Shown here: positions 16,259 to 24,300 of the stretch, one piece after another | Position numbering within the stretch: the stretch's first letter is position 1 | Layout: each line of letters begins with the position of its first letter | Source of the DNA: Candidatus Bathyarchaeota archaeon B24 | GTDB lineage: Archaea; Thermoproteota; CALKCG01; B24 | Direction of reading: 5' to 3' | Assembly (NCBI GenBank): GCA_001593865.1 | Contig: LUCB01000014.1 | Location: forward strand, 1 to 37,081 | Length of the DNA stretch: 37,081 nt | Translations under genes and position numbers: made by a program | The notes under the pieces: model-generated | Databases searched by the model: none | Told to the model about the DNA's origin: nothing | Seen by the model: only the letters and a program-made list of their open reading frames with translations

Positions 16259-16573
16259 ATGATCGTCTCCGACTCCGTTAAGCAGAGGCTTTTGGAGTTC
16301 GCTAAGCAGAAGGGCTACAGGTCTGTGAACCAATTTTTAGAAACATGGTTAGGGGTATACCCCGATGGAATTAAAAGAACTCTGAAAACATGCTCTTCTC
16401 AGAAACGGGATGCGGGGGACGGGATTCGTAGGACGGCGTCAAAGAGAAGGGGTGCTACAGGCCGTGATGGGTACTTCCTTCTCCCAGATAAACCCTGCAC
16501 CTACCTTAACCACACTAACCGTAAGCATCTCTATGCGGAGCTAGCGGCAGAGGGGGTACCTAAAAATTTTTAA
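16259..16573 (+). CDS. Hypothetical protein with ribbon-helix-helix-like N-terminus
   Basis: A 104-residue basic protein. The first 32 residues (VSDSVKQRLLEFAKQKGYR, then SVNQFLETWL) have the strand-helix-helix pattern of ribbon-helix-helix antitoxins and regulators; residues 45-75 are Lys/Arg-rich and low in hydrophobics, the rest is featureless. TATA-like TTTAAATAC lies at 16200-16208, about 55 nt upstream of the ATG. The composition of the second half is poor for a folded domain, so the true gene could end earlier through a frameshift. Family not recognised. Confidence 0.45.
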   Translation: MIVSDSVKQRLLEFAKQKGYRSVNQFLETWLGVYPDGIKRTLKTCSSQKRDAGDGIRRTASKRRGATGRDGYFLLPDKPCTYLNHTNRKHLYAELAAEGVPKNF

Positions 16574-16609
16574 CGTAGTTGACGTAGGAAGTATCGCAAG
16601 GGTTCCTCC

Positions 16610-17146
16610 ATGAAGCTCAGCACCCCAAGTAGGAAGATTCTTCACGCTGTAGTTGTCGTGGTCTTGGTCGTGGAGGCAGCTGGCTTAGCTTGGCTGTTCC
16701 TCGAGTACAGCGGCTTGAGCGACGAGCTTAGGTCTTCGGCCTGGAGCTTAGCGACTAAGAGCTTGCGTTACCTAGAAGGGGATGTAGAGCTCCTCATATA
16801 CCTCCTTGACGAAAACCCGGACATACACTTGATGGCGCTAACGGCTAGGAACGCTGCTGAACATGCATCGGTAACTGCGAGCGCTCTCTCCACACTCCAC
16901 GATCACGGAGGAAGGGACCACACGAAAACCTACGTATTAGGGGTAGCCGTAAGCAACATAGAAGCATACCTAAACACCCTCGCAAACAACCCCGATAAGG
17001 TGGCATCGCTGAAGGAGAACAAGGAGCTGCTTGAAGAAGCCGCATCGATCCTAAAGGAAATAGCGATGAAATATAGACAGGACCCAGAAGACATACCGAA
17101 GTCACTAATATCGAAACTACACAAAATATCAGAACAGCTACATTAA
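16610..17146 (+). CDS. Hypothetical protein with one N-terminal membrane segment
   Basis: A 178-residue protein: a short basic N-terminus, a hydrophobic segment at about 9-30 (ILHAVVVVVLVVEAAGLAWLF), then an extracytoplasmic helical domain of about 145 residues with amphipathic heptad-like stretches near the C-terminus. No catalytic motif or known family is visible. It follows the previous small gene by 36 nt and belongs to the variable patch left of the tRNA. Confidence 0.6.
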   Translation: MKLSTPSRKILHAVVVVVLVVEAAGLAWLFLEYSGLSDELRSSAWSLATKSLRYLEGDVELLIYLLDENPDIHLMALTARNAAEHASVTASALSTLHDHGGRDHTKTYVLGVAVSNIEAYLNTLANNPDKVASLKENKELLEEAASILKEIAMKYRQDPEDIPKSLISKLHKISEQLH

Positions 17147-17336
17147 CGACGATGTAAATAGCACTTTAGCAGCCTCTATCCGACCCGAGCCAGAGGGGGA
17201 GGAGGCCGTCGAGTACAGCGTTATGGTTAATTGGTTTAGAGTTTTAGGCGTGTGGTATTACAGGATCAGAAACCTCAGGCCACTACTACCCGTATCAGCT
17301 CAAGACAATACTGGAGGCTCGACGGATAGCGGTGCG

Positions 17337-17801
17337 TTAGCGGTAGTCTTCTAGGAAGAGGAGCTTGTAGTTTCTCTCCAGCTCGCCTATGTTTCTAAGC
17401 ATCTCCCTTTCACGTTTCTTGAAGACAGCTGTACAGCCGTATAGCTTCGAGACCGCTAGCACGTAGCAGTCCGTTAGGGCGAGGTTGTAGGCTAGCTTAA
17501 CCCCGCCAGCCTCAAGGGCCAGCTGGACGCCTTCGCCGACCACCCTGGCTGTTGGAAGCCTGTAAAGCCATTCCACGAGCTTCGAGGCGACAGCCTCAGC
17601 CCTCTCAACGCCCAGCGTGCGGTATATCTTAGTGGCTACGTAGAAGGTTTCAGCTAGAACAGCGTGCGGTATGAGTATCTCCAGCCTCCCGGCTAGGGCT
17701 GCGGAGAAGACGGCCTCCGCCTGCTCGTGAAGCTCACCCCTTAGGTCTATGTACTCTATGACGACGCTTGTATCTATGGCCGCCCTAGCCAACCTGGACA
17801 C
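17337..17801 (-). CDS. vapC: PIN-domain ribonuclease toxin (VapC)
   Basis: About 154 residues from the GTG at 17801, which overlaps the antitoxin gene by 17 nt. PIN-domain acidic residues: Asp10 in AAIDTSVVIEYID, Glu51 in AVLAETFY, Asp111 in LALTDCYVLA. The last acidic position, normally TRD, here reads FKKRERE, so Glu131 would have to serve or the site is weakened. VapC toxins cut tRNA or rRNA and are neutralised by the VapB partner. A longer reading up to 17891 exists but would run through the antitoxin gene without a domain to match. Confidence 0.9.
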   Translation of the reverse strand: MSRLARAAIDTSVVIEYIDLRGELHEQAEAVFSAALAGRLEILIPHAVLAETFYVATKIYRTLGVERAEAVASKLVEWLYRLPTARVVGEGVQLALEAGGVKLAYNLALTDCYVLAVSKLYGCTAVFKKREREMLRNIGELERNYKLLFLEDYR

Positions 17802-18045
17802 CCAGCTCTCTGAGGAGCCTGGCGGCCTTATCGCCCCCAGCCTTAGCCTCGCCCAGTATAGGCGCCGTAACCTCCGACCCCGCCTTAACAAACACCTCCG
17901 CCGGCGGCTCGCTTAAGGGCTCGAGAATCACCCTCTTACCCTCGACCCAAACCCTGAGAACTGTTCCCTTGGTTAAACCCATCCTGTCCCTGATCTCCTT
18001 GGGGATAACCACCTGCCCCTTCCTAGAAACCACTGTCTTCAACAA
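17785..18045 (-). CDS. vapB: AbrB/SpoVT-type antitoxin (VapB)
   Basis: About 86 residues. The swapped-hairpin AbrB DNA-binding domain is plain: KTVVSRKGQVVIPKEIRDR, then MGLTKGTVLRVWVEGKRVIL. The C-terminal part (about 55-86) should wrap around the VapC toxin. I take the TTG at 18045 as start because AGGTGG lies 5 nt upstream; a GTG at 18054 overlaps that site. The pair likely represses its own promoter, where TTTTAAGTAAG (about 18077-18087, minus strand) is a possible TATA box. Confidence 0.9.
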   Translation of the reverse strand: MLKTVVSRKGQVVIPKEIRDRMGLTKGTVLRVWVEGKRVILEPLSEPPAEVFVKAGSEVTAPILGEAKAGGDKAARLLRELGVQVG

Positions 18046-18177
18046 GGCGGCCACCTAAAATGGGTAAGAAAATGCTCTTACTTAAAATTTACCTCTTTAA
18101 CCCAAGACTGGGGCACGCGGTTGCGTGTATTTCCGTAGTCCAGTTTTAAGAGGGGGCGGCCTTCATAGTGGGTTGGA

Positions 18178-18593
18178 ATGGGCTTGTTTAAACGCTTGTT
18201 CGGCTGGCTTCCCGGCGATAGGGAGCTCGATGGGCTTATAGAAGGGCTTGCAAGCCAGCCTGAGTAGTCGGCTAGCGGGGATCCCGTCTGGCTTAACCGA
18301 GCGGATAGAACAAGCTCTCCCATATCCAGATGTCTTCAGGTCTAAGCTCGAAGAGAACGTAATCCCGGTAATGAGGAGGAAGACCTTAATAGATAGCTGG
18401 AGAGGCATCTTTGGGACGACCAAGTACGCAGAGGGGGATAAAGGAAAGGTCATCGAGGTATTAGAGAGGCTTCTCGAGGACAGGTGTCGAGGGAGGGCGC
18501 GAGCTTCTAGAGATGCCCCCTGTAGTGACGAAGGTCGGATACAGTTTTCACGGTTGGTTCTACGGCCTAGTCTTTACACGAAACCGTATGTAA
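18178..18593 (+). pseudogene. Unknown gene broken by two frameshifts
   Basis: Three successive frames give protein-like sequence. Frame 1 starts at the ATG at 18178 (MGLFKRLFGWLPGDRELDG) and stops at a TAG near 18267. Frame 2, readable from 18248, continues GIPSGLTERIEQALPYPDVF, then WRGIFGTTKYAEGDKGKVIE and VLERLLED to about 18480. Frame 3 from 18480 reads TGVEGGRELLEMPPVVTKVG, then YSFHGWFYGLVFTRNRM to the TAA at 18591-18593. Together about 135 residues. A TATA-like GTTTTAAG lies about 30 nt upstream of the ATG. Homology unknown. Either a decayed gene of the integrated patch or assembly errors; two independent shifts favour decay. Confidence 0.45.
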
Positions 18594-18599
18594 CATGAC

Positions 18600-18888
18600 A
18601 GAATAGGATATCCCGTGGAGATGCCCACAGACCCTCCGCGGCCACGTCCCTGGGGCTTGAAAAGTCGCGCAGATACCTCTCCGAGACATCCCTGGACTTC
18701 ATGTAGCTGACGAACCCATCCCTGACCCTAGGCCCCCCACCTAACCGAGAGCCTAGCCTCCTCACCCCTAAGAACCCTAAAAGCTATCTCGCAGGCCCTG
18801 GCAAGCTCCTCCAAACCCGAAACCCCCAGGGTACGGTCCCATCCATCCCCCAAAAAGAACCCCGGAGAACCCCCTTTCAGCCGAAAGA
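18600..18888 (-). pseudogene. Probable integrase N-terminal fragment (IntN scar), frameshifted
   Basis: Reading leftwards straight out of the tRNA-Gly gene, the minus strand encodes GLEELARACEIAFRVLRG, EEARLSVRWG in one frame; at a run of six G (about 18733-18738) the frame must change by one base to continue PRVRDGFVSYMKSRDVSERY, LRDFSSPRDV. The latter looks like the core-binding (SAM-like) domain at the start of archaeal tyrosine recombinases, which often begin inside or next to the tRNA they target. The catalytic domain is absent. Identification rests on pattern alone. The homopolymer could also hide a sequencing error. Confidence 0.42.
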
Positions 18889-18962
18889 TGCGGTGGGCGG
18901 GATTCGAACCCGCGAACCCCGCCGTGGCAGGGCGGTATCTTACCAGGCTAGACCACCACCGC
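18889..18962 (-). tRNA. tRNA-Gly (GCC anticodon)
   Basis: A full 74-nt cloverleaf on the minus strand. The acceptor arm pairs GCGGTGG with CCACCGC, with discriminator A; the anticodon stem CCGCC/GGCGG encloses CTGCCAC (anticodon GCC); the T arm is GCGGG-TTCGAAT-CCCGC. There is no intron and no encoded CCA. Immediately downstream come a small TTTC-GGCT-GAAA hairpin and then a T-rich run (TTCTTTTT, about 18851-18858), suitable for termination. An open frame continues from the 3' half into an integrase-like sequence, as expected of a tRNA used as an attachment site. Confidence 0.96.
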
Positions 18963-19095
18963 ACCTGAAAGTATCAGGGTAAGGGGGTCGATATAAATTT
19001 TAAACCTCTTTGCTTCGAGTAGGTGTTTTCCGCCGCTGTTATGGGGATAGAAGAAGGTTTTTCTTGGAGGGTTGTTTCTTGTTATTTTTCGAGGG

Positions 19096-20685
19096 ATGGC
19101 TGAGGCTTCTAGGGTTATAGTCGAAAGGCTGTTGGGTATGGAGCGTCTGTCTAGGGTGGATGTTGAACGGGTTAAGCTCGAGGTTTGTAGGGAGCTTGGT
19201 CTAGCTAGGATCCCGAGCAACTCCGAGCTTATAAGCGTCCTCAAACCCGGCGAAGAACGGCTTTTACCGGTTCTTAGGAGGAAACGGGTTCGGACGATAA
19301 GCGGCGTCACGATAATAGCGGTTATGACGAAGCCTCATCAATGCCCAAAGGATACCCCATGCATATACTGCCCCGGCGGCCCTGCCAGAGGCTCCCCGCA
19401 GAGCTACACCGGAAGAGAGCCCGCAGCCCTGAGGGGGGCTCAACACGGCTACGACCCCTATAAGCAGGTCTCAAGCCGCGTAGCGCAGCTCAGGGCTATA
19501 GGGCATAGAGTCGATAAGGTCGAGCTTATAATACTCGGTGGAACCTACACGGCTCTTCCGCTCGACTATAGGGTATGGTTTATGAAACGCTGCCTAGACG
19601 CGTTGAACGGCATAGAGGCCTCAGACTTCGAAGAAGCCAAACGGCTGGCGGAGGATGCTCCTATAAGGGTGTCTGGTGTAACGGTCGAGACTAGGCCAGA
19701 CTGGTGTATGGAGAAGCACGTAGACGAGATGCTCTGGCTAGGCGTAACCAGGGTCGAGCTGGGTGTTCAGACGGTCTACGAGGACGTTTATAGGCTTATC
19801 GAACGCGGACACGGTCTTGAGGAAGTAGTCGAAGCCACGAGGATAGCCAGAGACGCCGGTTTAAAGATAACCTACCATCTCATGCCCTGTCTACCCGGGT
19901 CTGACCCAGGTAGAGACTTAGAAATGTTCAAGACGGTCTTCAGAGACCCTGACTTGAGGCCTGATGCACTTAAGATATACCCATGTCTTGTCATCGAAGG
20001 TACAAAACTCCACGAGATGTGGGTTAAAGGCCTCTACAAGCCATACCCCGAGGAGGAAGTTATACGGGTTATCGCAGAGGCGCTCAAAGGGATTCCTAGG
20101 TATGTCAGGGTTCAGAGGGTTCAGAGAGATATACCGGCTCCGCTCATAGTGGACGGGGTTAAACACAGCAACCTCAGGGAGCTCGTCGAGGAGTATCTCC
20201 GATCCGAGGGCGCGGCCTGCCGTTGTATAAGATGCCGGGAGGCTGGGCATGTATACCTCAAGCACGGCGTTCAGCCAGACCCGGAGAACATCAAGCTTCT
20301 GAGGATGGACTACGATGCGGGCGGTGGGAGGGAGATATTCCTGTCGTTCGAAGACGTCGAGAAAGATATCCTCGTCGCGCTGCTCAGGCTAAGGATACCC
20401 TCCGAGAAGGCGCATAGGCCTGAGGTTCAAAACGCCGGTATCGTGAGGGAGCTGCACGTATATGGACCCATGGTCCCCGTCGGGTCTAACAGAAAAGACG
20501 CGTGGCAGCATAGAGGCTATGGAGCTAAGCTTCTCGAGGAGGCTGAGCGTATAACGTTCGAGGAATTCGGTAGACGTAAGCTCGTCGTCATAAGCGGCCT
20601 AGGAGTTAAGCCGTACTACAGGCGGCTAGGCTACAGGGATGACGGTCCGTATGTAAGCAAGCCTCTCGCTAGCAACGTATTTTAA
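19096..20685 (+). CDS. elp3: ELP3: radical SAM/GNAT tRNA uridine-34 modification enzyme
   Basis: Installs the carboxymethyl group on C5 of wobble uridine in tRNA; in archaea ELP3 works alone. Of 529 residues, the first ~75 are the tRNA-binding lead, followed by the radical-SAM cluster cysteines at 83, 89 and 92 (CPKDTPCIYC), the SAM domain with ELIILGGTYTALP and VTVETRPDWC, and a C-terminal GNAT domain with the acetyl-CoA loop QHRGYG at 471-476. The CRCIRCRE motif in between matches the zinc site of the family. I use the ATG at 19096; an upstream TTG at 19072 is less likely. The gene is divergent from the tRNA-Gly gene. Confidence 0.96.
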   Translation: MAEASRVIVERLLGMERLSRVDVERVKLEVCRELGLARIPSNSELISVLKPGEERLLPVLRRKRVRTISGVTIIAVMTKPHQCPKDTPCIYCPGGPARGSPQSYTGREPAALRGAQHGYDPYKQVSSRVAQLRAIGHRVDKVELIILGGTYTALPLDYRVWFMKRCLDALNGIEASDFEEAKRLAEDAPIRVSGVTVETRPDWCMEKHVDEMLWLGVTRVELGVQTVYEDVYRLIERGHGLEEVVEATRIARDAGLKITYHLMPCLPGSDPGRDLEMFKTVFRDPDLRPDALKIYPCLVIEGTKLHEMWVKGLYKPYPEEEVIRVIAEALKGIPRYVRVQRVQRDIPAPLIVDGVKHSNLRELVEEYLRSEGAACRCIRCREAGHVYLKHGVQPDPENIKLLRMDYDAGGGREIFLSFEDVEKDILVALLRLRIPSEKAHRPEVQNAGIVRELHVYGPMVPVGSNRKDAWQHRGYGAKLLEEAERITFEEFGRRKLVVISGLGVKPYYRRLGYRDDGPYVSKPLASNVF

Positions 20686-20721
20686 GACCATCTGCTAAAA
20701 ATCTTAGCCGGTGAACCGGTT

Positions 20722-21762
20722 ATGAGCTTGTTCTTAGACGAGGCATATGGTCAGCCTAAGGCGATCAGAGACACCGTAGCCTCCTACTTCGAGGTTAGAG
20801 ACGGGTTAAAACCGGTGCTTGAAGATGCCAAAAAAGGCAAGTTTCGCAGGATAGTCATGACAGGTATGGGCAACTCGTACTATGCTCTGCTACCGTCATG
20901 GATCCGCCTGAACAAGGCCGGCTTCAACGTTCAGATGGTCGAAACGTCGGAGCTTCTACACTACATGGTGGACATACTCGAGGAGTCGCTGCTGGTTATA
21001 GTCTCTAGGTCCGGTGAGACTGTTGAAGTCGTGAGGCTCCTCGACGCAGCTCCAAGTAGAGTATTCACACTCGCCATAACAGACAACCCGTCTAGCACGT
21101 TGGCCTCCAGAAGCAAACTCACGATCCCCACGAAAGCCGGAGAGGAACATCTCGCGGCTTCGAAAAGCCACCTAGCTCTCCTCACAGCATTACACTTGTT
21201 GTCCGCAGACCTAGCCGGGGTCGACCTGGAATCTGAGAAACGTAAGCTTCTAGAGGCCGCCGACATAGTGGAGAATTACCAGCGTAGAGGGCTTGACGAG
21301 GCGAAACCCATGGGTGAGCGTTTATCCGAGTGCAGCTCGCTGGTGATCGTCTCCAGAGGACCTACGGTCTCCTCGGCTTACACAGGAGCCTTGATCATGA
21401 AGGAGATGGCTAAGATCCACTGCGAGGGATACTCCGCAGCTCAGTTCCGACACGGTCCGATGGAAATAGTGAACCCGAAGGTGGGGGTCATAGTCATGGC
21501 CGGCCCAGCTGAGACCAGGGGCTTGAACGTTAAGATGGCATCTGAGACCGCGAAGCTCGGTGCTCCGACGATCTTGATAGACTATGGTGAAGCAGAGGGT
21601 TGTGAAGGTTGCATGGTGATAAAGGTCGGTGCACCTCCAGACGGCTACGTAGACCCCTTGATAGAGCTCCCGCCGATATACATGATAACATATCATCTAG
21701 CGTTGAAGAGAGGAGCGCCCTTGAAGTTCGTCAAGACGGGGAAAGTCACCCTCGTCGAGTAG
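20722..21762 (+). CDS. Double-SIS sugar-phosphate isomerase/deaminase (GlmS isomerase-like)
   Basis: A 346-residue protein with two SIS domains and no glutaminase part. The first has GMGNSYYA (48-55) and the phosphate-binding SRSGET (95-100); the second has SRGPTVSSAY (211-220) and QFRHGPME (241-248), the last typical of GlmS-type isomerases. In archaea such proteins include the ammonia-dependent glucosamine-6-phosphate deaminase GlmD. A role in amino-sugar metabolism fits the nearby aglB, whose glycan donors contain N-acetylated sugars, but the linkage is only neighbourly. It starts 36 nt after elp3. Confidence 0.85.
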   Translation: MSLFLDEAYGQPKAIRDTVASYFEVRDGLKPVLEDAKKGKFRRIVMTGMGNSYYALLPSWIRLNKAGFNVQMVETSELLHYMVDILEESLLVIVSRSGETVEVVRLLDAAPSRVFTLAITDNPSSTLASRSKLTIPTKAGEEHLAASKSHLALLTALHLLSADLAGVDLESEKRKLLEAADIVENYQRRGLDEAKPMGERLSECSSLVIVSRGPTVSSAYTGALIMKEMAKIHCEGYSAAQFRHGPMEIVNPKVGVIVMAGPAETRGLNVKMASETAKLGAPTILIDYGEAEGCEGCMVIKVGAPPDGYVDPLIELPPIYMITYHLALKRGAPLKFVKTGKVTLVE

Positions 21763-21825
21763 GGCTTTGCCCCCCTCGAAAACCGATAAAGTTTAATTAA
21801 CTAAACCACTTTTCATTTTTCTGGC

Positions 21826-21996
21826 ATGCCTCAAAAGATCGTTTGTAGCAACTGTAAATTCGTCCTCTACTATGGAGACGACCTCATCTACCCCGAGGAT
21901 GTGCTCAAAAAATACGGGTATCGATGCCCCCAATGCGGTAAGTCCCTAAAACTAGACCCTGAGAAGATCGAGGTCCGAAAGGTTTCAAGAACCTAG
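21826..21996 (+). CDS. Small zinc-ribbon protein upstream of aglB
   Basis: A 56-residue protein, below usual length cut-offs. Two CxxC knuckles, CSNC at 7-10 and CPQC at 34-37, separated by a short beta/helix linker (FVLYYGDDLIYPEDVLKKYG), make a classical zinc ribbon; a basic tail follows. A TATA-like AAAGTTTAATTAA (21788-21800) lies about 30 nt upstream, which makes the ATG at 21826 nearly leaderless. It is 55 nt before aglB on the same strand. Its job is unknown; the domain type suggests nucleic-acid or protein contacts. Confidence 0.8.
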   Translation: MPQKIVCSNCKFVLYYGDDLIYPEDVLKKYGYRCPQCGKSLKLDPEKIEVRKVSRT

Positions 21997-22051
21997 ACGT
22001 GTCGGATTAAGCATTTAAATAACACATCTGCTTTATATCGAAGAGACCGGT

Positions 22052-24139
22052 ATGCGGTTTAGGGAGACGCTTACGGATATACTGGAGCCCTTCACCCGTT
22101 TAAAGGAGCTTAAAATCTCCCGTGAAAGGGCTAAAAACATACTTCTGCTATCCGCTTTAGGTCTGATCTTCGCGGCGGCGTTCCTGATTAGAATACTACC
22201 GGCTAAATGGGGTGTATACCTACACGAGTTCGACCCATACCTACAGTATAGGGTGACCAAGAGGATCATCGATAAAGGCTTTACCTCGTGGCTGAACTGG
22301 AGAGACTACAAATCGTGGTATCCCTACGGTAGGGATATGACCCGGAGCATATACCCCGGCTTACCTATGACGGCCGCGGTCTTCTACCTAGTGGCCAACG
22401 CCATAGGGGTTTCGATACCGCTTCAGGAGTTCCTATGCTACTTCCCCCCGATCATGGCAGTGTTAACGTGTATGGTAGTGTTCTACCTGGGTAAGGAATA
22501 CGGTGGAATACCTATGGCCCTTCTCTCGGCGCTGTTCATGGCTGTATGCCCCGCCTACATATCTAGGACCCACCTGGGGTGGTTCGACGACGAGACGGTC
22601 GGGATCTTCGCCCTATCCCTCATATCGCTGTTCTACGTGAGAACCGTAGACCCCCAGAGAAGCCTAAGAGAGTCGCTGATATACGGAGTCTTGACGGGGC
22701 TCACGCTTGGATATCTCTTCGCATCCTGGGGTACGGCTAGATACGCTTTAGGGCTCATAGCGTTGACGACTCTCCTGATAGCGCTGCGAGACTATCGGCC
22801 TAAACACGTCGCGACATACGGGGTCATCGTATGTCTCGGCCTCGCCATAGCCGTTAACGTCCCCAGGCTGGGTATAAAAGTCGTTAGAGAGATCACGGGA
22901 GTAGCCTCCTTAGGGGTTTTTGTGCTTCTAGCTTATGGGCTTCTGCTTCGAAGGGTTAGAGGAAACTGGAAGCGGCTGATTATGACGGCCGGGTTTATAG
23001 GGTGTGGGGCTCTGATACTGTATGGTGCGTGGTCGCTAGGCTACATAAGCGGGCTACCGACGAAATACTACGCGGTTTTAGAGCCTCTATCGAGACTTTC
23101 GATACCGCTCATACAGTCTGTCGGCGAGCATAGGCCTGCGACCTGGAACAGCCTATTCACGAGCCTCGGCTTTCTCCTAGCCTTCATCCCGGTTTACGTT
23201 TTCATGGCGGTTCAAGAGCTCGACAACAAACATCTATTCCTGTTAACCTATCTCTTGACATCCCTTTATTCAGCGGCTTCCTACGTCAGGCTCGAGCTTG
23301 TGTTGGCAGCTCCTGCGTGTCTAGCGGGAGCATATGTAATATATAGGCTCTCCTCGTCGATGGCTAGGATGGTTAAGTTTAGAACGGCCACCCGAAAACT
23401 GGCCGGTGTTTTAAGTAAGGAGGCTGCCATCGCTTTCACTATACTCCTCCTCTTAGTGTCTGTGGCACCTTTGGTGTACTTCGGGGTGAGGACGGCTAAT
23501 ACCCCTGTTACCATAGCAGCATCGTCGATCCCGGTCGGCGAGTTCAGGGGCGACTGGCTTGAGGCTTTGAAGTGGCTCAAGGAGAACGTTCCAGACGACG
23601 CCGTGGTCATGTCGTGGTGGGACTATGGATACTGGCTGACGATAGTAGGCAACAAGACCACGCTGGCGGACAACGCGACCCTTAACTCTACCCAGATCGC
23701 GGTCATAGCCCGTACCTTCATGTCCCCTGAAGAAGAGGCGTTGAAGACCATGAAGCGGTACCATGTGAATTACGTCGTGTTGTTCGTGGACTTCATAGTC
23801 TACAGCTACGGAGGATACTACTATTACATCCCAGAGGGCTTCGGGGAGGAGAACAAGTTCATATGGATGATCCGTATAGCGGGTTTAAACGAGTCGGACT
23901 ATATAGTCGACGGGAAACCGACGATGAACTTCACAGAATCGCTGATAGGTAAGCTTATCCCCTTCAAGTACTACGAGATGGGCGGAGGCATATATATAGG
24001 ACCAAGCTACTACCGCTCCAAATACATAGAGCCGGTATTCTACTCCAGCAGTCTAGAGACCGGCGGCTACAACGGAAGGGTCACAGGCGTCGTCATATAC
24101 AAAGTAACCTATCCTCCTGAAGAAAAAACGGCTGAATAG
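22052..24139 (+). CDS. aglB: Oligosaccharyltransferase STT3/AglB
   Basis: Transfers a lipid-linked glycan to Asn in N-x-S/T sites of exported proteins. The 695-residue protein has an N-terminal membrane domain of about 13 helices beginning near residue 30, with the metal-binding acidic loop HEFDPY (58-63), a second acidic loop HLGWFDDE, and a C-terminal extracytoplasmic domain with the catalytic-pocket motif WWDYG at 522-526. Several N-x-S/T sites are visible in its own C-domain (for example NKT, NAT, NST after 530). Its likely substrates would include exported proteins such as the anchored protein of the neighbouring operon. Downstream the strand switches. Confidence 0.96.
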   Translation: MRFRETLTDILEPFTRLKELKISRERAKNILLLSALGLIFAAAFLIRILPAKWGVYLHEFDPYLQYRVTKRIIDKGFTSWLNWRDYKSWYPYGRDMTRSIYPGLPMTAAVFYLVANAIGVSIPLQEFLCYFPPIMAVLTCMVVFYLGKEYGGIPMALLSALFMAVCPAYISRTHLGWFDDETVGIFALSLISLFYVRTVDPQRSLRESLIYGVLTGLTLGYLFASWGTARYALGLIALTTLLIALRDYRPKHVATYGVIVCLGLAIAVNVPRLGIKVVREITGVASLGVFVLLAYGLLLRRVRGNWKRLIMTAGFIGCGALILYGAWSLGYISGLPTKYYAVLEPLSRLSIPLIQSVGEHRPATWNSLFTSLGFLLAFIPVYVFMAVQELDNKHLFLLTYLLTSLYSAASYVRLELVLAAPACLAGAYVIYRLSSSMARMVKFRTATRKLAGVLSKEAAIAFTILLLLVSVAPLVYFGVRTANTPVTIAASSIPVGEFRGDWLEALKWLKENVPDDAVVMSWWDYGYWLTIVGNKTTLADNATLNSTQIAVIARTFMSPEEEALKTMKRYHVNYVVLFVDFIVYSYGGYYYYIPEGFGEENKFIWMIRIAGLNESDYIVDGKPTMNFTESLIGKLIPFKYYEMGGGIYIGPSYYRSKYIEPVFYSSSLETGGYNGRVTGVVIYKVTYPPEEKTAE

Positions 24140-24148
24140 TCGATTCTT

Positions 24149-24259
24149 TTAACGAAGCCTTCTATAGCATCGTTGGCATACCACCGAGCCATCCGGCTTT
24201 TTCACTACTTTCGTTTCACCACAATAGGGACAGTACATCAGGTACAGGGGTTCTTCCAC
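24149..24259 (-). CDS. Very small zinc-ribbon protein at the end of the FtsZ-like operon
   Basis: About 36 residues from a GTG at 24259 (29 from the ATG at 24238). It has CPYCGE, then after 15-20 residues CQRC, followed by a basic YRRLR end: a minimal zinc ribbon. It lies 41 nt after the last long gene of the minus-strand operon. The spacing of the cysteine pairs and the clean end support a real peptide, but at this length chance cannot be ruled out. Confidence 0.45.
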   Translation of the reverse strand: MEEPLYLMYCPYCGETKVVKKPDGSVVCQRCYRRLR

Positions 24260-24300
24260 ATCCTTTCTTCGTTTTCTTCAGGCGGAGGCCCCTTACGCAC

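Larger units (their letters stand above)
18046..18888. other. Gene-poor 840-nt stretch between vapB and tRNA-Gly
   Basis: No intact gene seen. It contains the vapB promoter, the frameshifted plus-strand gene (18178-18593) and, facing it, the integrase-like fragment (18600-18888). The two remnants meet end to end near 18595. I found no second copy of the tRNA 3' half that would mark the far attachment site within the window. Confidence 0.5.

Noticed and set aside
17104-17354. Open plus-strand frame of about 80 codons between the membrane-anchored hypothetical gene and vapC, reading ... EYSVMVNWFRVLGVWYYRIR ...
   Set aside because: It has no start codon except one ATG near 17220, no ribosome-binding site, and its end overlaps vapC. 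Possibly a remnant, but not supportable as a gene; the 190-nt gap otherwise holds nothing I can name.
18078-18453. Two minus-strand frames of 81 and 96 codons opposite the broken plus-strand gene
   Set aside because: Their composition (Ser/Pro/Leu-rich) is that of antisense shadows, whereas the plus-strand pieces have coding-like helices and a fitting start.
18889-18964. Protein-coding frame running through the tRNA-Gly gene
   Set aside because: The cloverleaf is complete, so the stretch is a tRNA; only the part beyond its 3' end is treated as integrase-like remnant.
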